64,000 nt of DNA from Lucifuga dentata. Taxonomy: Eukaryota; Chordata; Actinopteri; Ophidiiformes; Bythitidae. Position numbers and translations under genes: made by a program. Below are positions 62,401-64,000 of the stretch, in pieces (position 1 is the stretch's first letter; every line of letters begins with the position of its first letter). A model generated the notes under the pieces. The model searched no databases. It worked only from the letters and a program-made list of their open reading frames with translations, and was not told the origin of the DNA. Location of the stretch: NCBI GenBank assembly GCA_014773175.1, contig VXCM01001251.1, forward strand, positions 1 to 64,000. The letters run 5' to 3'.

Positions 62401-62961
62401 AAAAAAAAAAAGTAGTTTCTTATGTTTTTATGCTCACAAGATAGTATCTTGTGAGCAAATCTTGGCAGAGAGCCACCTGCTGAAAAATGCATCCGCACTG
62501 TAAATGCCTTCATGAAGATGAAGGGATGAAATAACATTAAAAACTCACATTTGGGGCTGTTTTGGTGCATAGCCTGCTCAGGGCTGAGAAAGGAGGGATG
62601 CCGTTTTCAGCATAACAAGAAACTATCTCATGAGCACCAGATACTACAGGAAAAGGTACGTCGTATGTACAAGATATATAGCAATTTTTTTTTCTCATGT
62701 CCCTTTAGGGGCTCCATACTTTGCGTTATCTCACAGAAGGACTCATTATTTTTTTTCCTTCCACTGATATTTTTTACCCCTCCCTTAGGGGTTCCGTAAA
62801 AATCTTTAATCTTTAATCCGCACATTCCCTATATGTTTCCAGACCTTAGCAGTAGTTTCCTCATTTCCCACTTTGATGGAATCCTCCAGCTCCTGTTTCT
62901 CAGACGTTGTCCTCTCCAGATGATCGTTGGCCTGACGCAGCATCACCTGAAGTTTCTTCAC
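51890..62961 (-). CDS. rabep1: Rab GTPase-binding effector protein 1 (rabaptin-5), 3' part, nine exons plus a microexon
   Basis: CDS is complement(join(51890..51991,52129..52245,53223..53321,54244..54299,57056..57067,57328..57517,60399..60539,61383..61481,62845..>62961)); the exon at 57056..57067 may be alternative. It encodes the last 310 residues (306 without the microexon) of about 860. The sequence is heptad-like coiled coil throughout and ends SQTLQVQLERIRQADSLD...SQLPET, which matches vertebrate RABEP1 closely and argues against RABEP2. From family knowledge this region holds the C-terminal Rab5-binding coiled coil; rabaptin-5 partners Rabex-5 on early endosomes to drive docking and fusion. 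Most introns are phase 0. Every exon keeps frame with GT-AG borders. The 5' exons lie beyond 64000. Confidence 0.95.
52129..52245 (-). CDS. rabep1: rabep1 coiled-coil exon (Rab5-binding region)
   Basis: 39 codons, phase 0 at both ends: AALESQALDERDKAQRLQ...LDVSEQVQKDFVKLSQTLQ. A (CA)n microsatellite sits about 13 bp upstream of its acceptor. Confidence 0.95.
52259..52296. repeat. (CA)n microsatellite in a rabep1 intron
   Basis: CA run starting 13 bp from an exon acceptor; on the transcribed strand it is (TG)n. Confidence 0.95.
53223..53321 (-). CDS. rabep1: rabep1 coiled-coil exon
   Basis: 33 codons, phase 0 at both ends, acceptor tttctgtag, donor AAAG|gt: LQSSLTEKSGTLQ...LEQQVKELAAAK. Confidence 0.92.
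54244..54299 (-). CDS. rabep1: rabep1 coiled-coil exon following the microexon
   Basis: 56 nt, acceptor cccacag|CA, donor CAG|gta: (A)SFSSLKTELERVKTEKEQ. It starts by completing a codon, so it joins in frame to either the microexon or the 57328-57517 exon, since both end with a single G. Confidence 0.9.
54703..55292 (+). mobile_element. MITE, AGGACCATACC family, in a rabep1 intron
   Basis: Complete copy with TTAA on both sides. Confidence 0.87.
55987..56860. mobile_element. GGGCCAGATTCAT-family element with a nested TTAA MITE
   Basis: Ends gggcccgattcataaata and tttgtgaatctggccc. Its middle is occupied by the MITE at 56089-56661. Confidence 0.75.
56089..56661 (+). mobile_element. MITE, AGGACCATACC family, nested
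   Basis: Complete copy with TTAA on both sides, inside the element at 55987-56860. Confidence 0.88.
57056..57067 (-). CDS. rabep1: Probable 12-nt cassette microexon of rabep1 (adds Asp-Ile-Leu-Glu)
   Basis: ACATCTTGGAAG lies between a long pyrimidine tract ending attcag and a donor gtatga. It begins and ends in the phase set by its neighbours, so inclusion changes ...KEEI-A-SFSS to ...KEEI-DILE-A-SFSS without a frameshift. Human RABEP1 as I remember it reads straight through (KEEIAS), so this is probably an alternative or lineage-restricted exon. RNA evidence is not available here. Confidence 0.65.
57328..57517 (-). CDS. rabep1: rabep1 coiled-coil exon
   Basis: 190 nt, acceptor cttcctcag|GAG, donor ATAG|gtgaga: ELQSLVLRLREDVVAVRTSA...KAEILFLKEQMQAEQCLKEN...EGCKEEI(G). 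The motif KAEILFLKEQ is highly conserved in rabaptin-5. Confidence 0.95.
57977..58792. mobile_element. Tc1-like MITE with AT-repeat expansion, in a rabep1 intron
   Basis: Ends acatgctcaaaagtttagaa and the complement of actaccgctcaaaactgtgg. The interior includes (AT)n blocks at about 58240-58430 with n at 58349 flanked by a duplication. No transposase. Confidence 0.65.
58240..58430. repeat. (AT)n / ataatata repeat block
   Basis: Three to four tandem copies of an AT run followed by aaactgaaataat. Confidence 0.9.
59395..59453. repeat. (GT)n microsatellite
   Basis: GT run with a single n at 59415. Confidence 0.95.
59524..59820 (-). mobile_element. tRNA-derived SINE
   Basis: On the minus strand the head reads cagtggtgacctaaaggtta then gagaagc, with a pol III A-box-like stretch, and ggttcaatccc as B box. 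The body is gctgctcagtggcagcagag and the tail gctcagtgaact...ggataaataaagg. This matches the common teleost tRNA-SINE layout. The tail sits in a T-rich (plus strand) end. Confidence 0.75.
59828..60220 (+). mobile_element. MITE, AGGACCATACC family, diverged subtype
   Basis: aggaccataccggccatt...ggcctgtatggtctt with TTAA on both sides. It starts right at the head of the SINE. Confidence 0.8.
60399..60539 (-). CDS. rabep1: rabep1 coiled-coil exon
   Basis: 47 codons, phase 0 at both ends: AVLVQSREQVADELSRLQ..NESLQGKHRLHVELQQQEDF..STAQ. Acceptor ctcacag, donor CAA|gtatgt. Confidence 0.95.
60780..60813. promoter_or_regulatory. Inverted pair of CACGTG E-boxes in a rabep1 intron
   Basis: agccacgtgca and tgcacgtggct are exact inverted copies 12 bp apart, each with a perfect CACGTG core. 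It could bind bHLH-zip factors (USF, TFE or MYC type) or be a chance hairpin. Confidence 0.35.
61383..61481 (-). CDS. rabep1: rabep1 coiled-coil exon
   Basis: 33 codons, phase 0 at both ends: VSALTQKVQESETLLSTLKQ..SEAKRSTQERM. Acceptor gttgcag, donor ATG|gtgagt. Confidence 0.93.
62074..62800. mobile_element. Self-nested MITE, GGAACCCCTAAGGG ends, in a rabep1 intron
   Basis: Outer ends cagaacccctaagggg and ccttaggggttccg complement each other, followed by matching arms (gtggaaggaaaaa.ataa.gagtcctt). An inner pair, ggagcccttaaagggac (about 62381) and gtccctttaggggctcc (about 62718), is a diverged copy of the same end. Confidence 0.75.
62845..62961 (-). CDS. rabep1: rabep1 coiled-coil exon (most 5' exon in the window)
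   Basis: 39 codons, phase 0 at both ends: VKKLQVMLRQANDHLERTT..KQELEDSIK..ETTAK. Acceptor tctcccag, donor AAG|gtctgg. A MITE-like element begins only about 33 bp upstream of the acceptor, and another lies 45 bp downstream of the donor. Confidence 0.93.
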
Positions 62962-62994
62962 CTGGGAGATGCAGCGGAGAATTCTCGCAGTTAA

Positions 62995-63730
62995 TGGGTG
63001 AATTCATAAAACACGGCACCACATTAAATGTGTTGATAAGGGCAAAAAGAGTCAACCATGTTCCCTCATTCATAAACGCCTGTTACCAGCATCTCCTAGC
63101 ATTTTCTTGAACGAGTCGTTACTATGGTGTTTTCTTATTTACGTGTTGGGGAAGCGATTCATAAAACACACTGTCACAGCAAAAAATGAAGACCTGTATC
63201 AGTCTTCTGGTAAATTTTGGCATTATGAAATCTGAGTGACAATTTAAACCGTATTTGCCTCGCATTTATTTGCCAATAAATGTGATATTTAATTCCACTC
63301 TGATCTGTTCGTCTAGTATCTAAATGAGTTTTGATCTGACCTCGCACACTTTCTCATGCCTCTTCCTCAAGCCTCCTGCTACACTCACACCACCAGACTC
63401 CCGTGTGTGTGTGTATTTGGATCTCTTAATCTCTCTTATATTTGTGTCAATCTCTTAAAATGCAGAGCTCTCAAGCATAGAGTTTGGATTTATTTTGTTG
63501 ATTTAACATGTGACATATGCTTGATGCCAAAGGAAGCCGTATAAAGCATCACTCTTAATATGAAGCAGCTCAGTTACCTGTGACACACCTTACAACACCG
63601 CGTCGGCAATGGGACAATGATGCGCTGGTTACCATAAGGGAAGCATTATGAATTAGCTTAAATTATCACAGTGTTTATTTAGAGTGATGCTGTGCAGTTA
63701 ATGTGATTTTTTTTTAATGAATTTCACCCA
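62995..63730. mobile_element. GGGCCAGATTCAT-family element, variant ends
   Basis: tgggtgaattcataaaa at the left, complement of tgggtgaaattcattaaaa at the right. The interior, in inverted orientation, matches the 37123 element (the gaatgagggaacatgg and gtgagatcagatc blocks). Confidence 0.7.
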
Positions 63731-63768
63731 ATATCTTTTATCAAATGGCTCTTACAAACTATTTATAT

Positions 63769-64000
63769 AGATCATACCGGCAATTGTGCATGTCATGTTT
63801 GAGCTAAATATATACAATCACGTTACGTTACTGGAAACCATTTGCCAAAATATATCACTTGAGCTGTAAATTTCAGAATTGTTTTTCCTACCTTCCAGTC
63901 TGCCATTGGTTTCAGTTCATTCCAGTACACTATAAAAATCAACTTGTGGAGGTTTGAAACACACTTGAAATAAATAATCTATCACAGTGAAAAAGATGTT
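63769..64000. mobile_element. MITE, AGGACCATACC family, cut by the window edge
   Basis: gatcataccggcaattgtgc followed by family interior (ttccagtctgccattggttt). The right end lies outside. Confidence 0.7.

Overview
The window is nuclear DNA from a teleost fish, probably a percomorph. The evidence is three split vertebrate genes with GT-AG introns, dense CA/GT microsatellites, Tc1/mariner remnants, a tRNA-derived SINE and many short inverted-repeat (MITE-like) elements. There are no bacterial operons, rRNA genes or CRISPR arrays. All three genes lie on the minus strand.

Layout. (1) 3839-9151: lrrc32 (GARP), a leucine-rich-repeat receptor that tethers latent TGF-beta. It has a small signal-peptide exon (9062-9151) and one large exon (3839-5764), giving 671 aa. 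(2) 26032-44298: mpzl1 (PZR), a single-Ig-domain membrane protein with two ITIM tyrosines. All six coding exons were rebuilt, 265 aa. (3) 51890 to beyond 62961: the 3' part of rabep1 (rabaptin-5), a Rab5 effector. Nine coding exons plus a 12-nt microexon encode the C-terminal 306 or 310 residues; the 5' part lies past the right edge. The proteins share no pathway: extracellular TGF-beta presentation, SHP2-linked adhesion signalling, and endosome fusion.

The rest is intron and intergenic DNA filled with mobile elements. The dominant family is a roughly 0.4-0.6 kb inverted-repeat element with termini AGGACCATACC, usually between TTAA duplications; twelve copies occur here. A second family has termini like GGGCCAGATTCAT (four copies, one carrying an hsp90 N-terminal fragment). 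Others are a foldback family built on GGCAAATTTGCC, a self-nested element at 62074-62800, a 2.2-kb TIR element inside a 42-bp minisatellite, and Tc1/mariner relics.

No cellular system of an obviously new type is visible. The most interesting points are the rabep1 microexon, the hsp90 fragment inside a transposon-like element, the TTAA element burst, the element inside the minisatellite, and a recurrent assembly artefact: single n positions flanked by exact direct duplications. All coordinates and splice calls were made by eye.
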